The notes under the pieces are model-generated. The model had not been told where the DNA came from and ran no database searches. It saw only the letters and a list, made by a program, of their open reading frames with translations. Position numbers and translations under genes: made by a program. A DNA stretch of 5,970 bases from Xanthobacteraceae bacterium (GTDB lineage: Bacteria; Pseudomonadota; Alphaproteobacteria; Rhizobiales; Xanthobacteraceae): positions 1-5,970 of the forward strand of contig JASHSY010000179.1 in the NCBI GenBank assembly GCA_030040825.1, written 5' to 3'. This document shows positions 5,523 to 5,970 of the stretch, piece by piece. The first letter of the stretch is position 1; each line of letters begins with the position of its first letter.

Positions 5523-5970
5523 TTAAGTCCTGTCAACGACGATGGCGCGGAAGTCGGTGACGTTGGTGAACGTCGGACCCGGCCTGAATAAATCGCCGAT
5601 AGCGTTGAAAAATCCCGTGGAATTGTTGTCGGCAAGAAAGGCGGCGGGATCGAGGCCGGCAGCCTGGGCGCGCCCTAATGTCGTAGGGGCGACAAAAGCG
5701 CCGGCCGGGTCGTCCGGGCGGCCGCCACCGCCGTCGGTTCCGTCGGTATCGGCCGCCAGCGCCGCGATCCCAGGCGCGGCTTTAAGATGGATGGCGAGCG
5801 CCAGGGCGTATTCCTGGTTGGGGCCGCCACGGCCCTTACCGCGCAGGGTGACGGTCAACTCGCCGCCGGAGAGGATCACCGCGCGCCGGCCGGCTTCGGC
5901 AAGCCCGTGCGCAAGGCTCGCATGCTCGGCGGCGACCTCACGGGCTTCGCCTTGCAAACGGTCGCCCAGC
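5523..5970 (-). CDS. glycerate 2-kinase, C-terminal MOFRL part (cut by window edge)
   Basis: This enzyme phosphorylates D-glycerate at C2 using ATP, giving 2-phosphoglycerate for entry into lower glycolysis (the GckA/TtuD family, also annotated hydroxypyruvate reductase). Only the last 148 residues are in the window; the frame remains open to base 5970. The visible part is the MOFRL domain: LSGGELTVTL (33-42) with GKGRGGPNQEYALALA (44-59), then the loop AADTDGTDGGGG (73-84). The final block NNSTGFFNAIGDLFRPGPT (115-133) with TNVTDFRAIVV closes the protein. These blocks are diagnostic of the family. No truncation or frameshift is evident in the visible part; the apparent TTG start inside the frame is not a real start. 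It is the first visible gene of the operon with the DUF1036 gene and pyk, and its product feeds towards the substrate of pyruvate kinase. Confidence 0.92.
   Translation of the reverse strand, partial: LGDRLQGEAREVAAEHASLAHGLAEAGRRAVILSGGELTVTLRGKGRGGPNQEYALALAIHLKAAPGIAALAADTDGTDGGGGRPDDPAGAFVAPTTLGRAQAAGLDPAAFLADNNSTGFFNAIGDLFRPGPTFTNVTDFRAIVVDRT

Noticed and set aside
4872..5591. Plus-strand open frame over the DUF1036 gene
   Set aside because: It is antisense to a gene with a signal peptide and a full DUF1036 domain. The product starts with an Arg/Gly-rich run typical of shadow frames.

Overview
The window looks like chromosome of a high-GC alphaproteobacterium of the order Hyphomicrobiales (Rhizobiales), most likely the Bradyrhizobium/Rhodopseudomonas/Xanthobacteraceae side. 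Three things point there: a 41-residue cysteine-free ribosomal protein L36, the gene order glycerate 2-kinase - DUF1036 protein - pyruvate kinase, and a dispersed intergenic palindrome of the CCGTCATCCTGAGGTG type. Hand-counted sample lines give 65-70% GC in the housekeeping genes. The genus is inferred, not proven. No rRNA, tRNA, CRISPR array or transposase gene was seen.

Layout. Bases 2-34 hold the probable last codons of an upstream gene. rpmJ (L36) follows at 64-189, then an exported TPR protein (286-921), a long imperfect palindromic repeat (935-1071), a SnoaL/NTF2-like protein (1099-1698) and a membrane-anchored alpha/beta hydrolase (1757-2689). All are on the plus strand. A compact toxin-antitoxin operon follows on the same strand (2777-3402), a TumE-type toxin and a winged-helix antitoxin. 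From 3469 to the right edge everything is on the minus strand: the end of a glycerate 2-kinase (5523-5970, cut by the window), a DUF1036 exported protein (4902-5498) and pyruvate kinase (3469-4905). They form one operon transcribed leftwards and converging on the toxin-antitoxin genes. No gene-free stretch exceeds 300 bases.

How the genes work together. Glycerate 2-kinase makes 2-phosphoglycerate; enolase (not in the window) would convert it to PEP, and pyruvate kinase turns PEP into pyruvate and ATP. The minus-strand operon therefore encodes both ends of a glycerate-to-pyruvate route. The exported DUF1036 protein sits between them, and its stop codon overlaps the pyruvate kinase start (ATGA).

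The most interesting part is the toxin-antitoxin islet. It has lower GC (about 58% in sampled lines) and is bracketed by an exact 12-bp direct repeat, CTTACACGTCGG. The right copy is the last codons and stop of pyruvate kinase, so the cassette may have inserted at the 3' end of pyk. Its promoter (TTGACT, 16 bp, TATTTT) carries a perfect dyad, TGTTGG-N8-CCAACA, centred on the -10 box and reaching into the toxin ATG. This suggests an autoregulatory operator and a leaderless mRNA.
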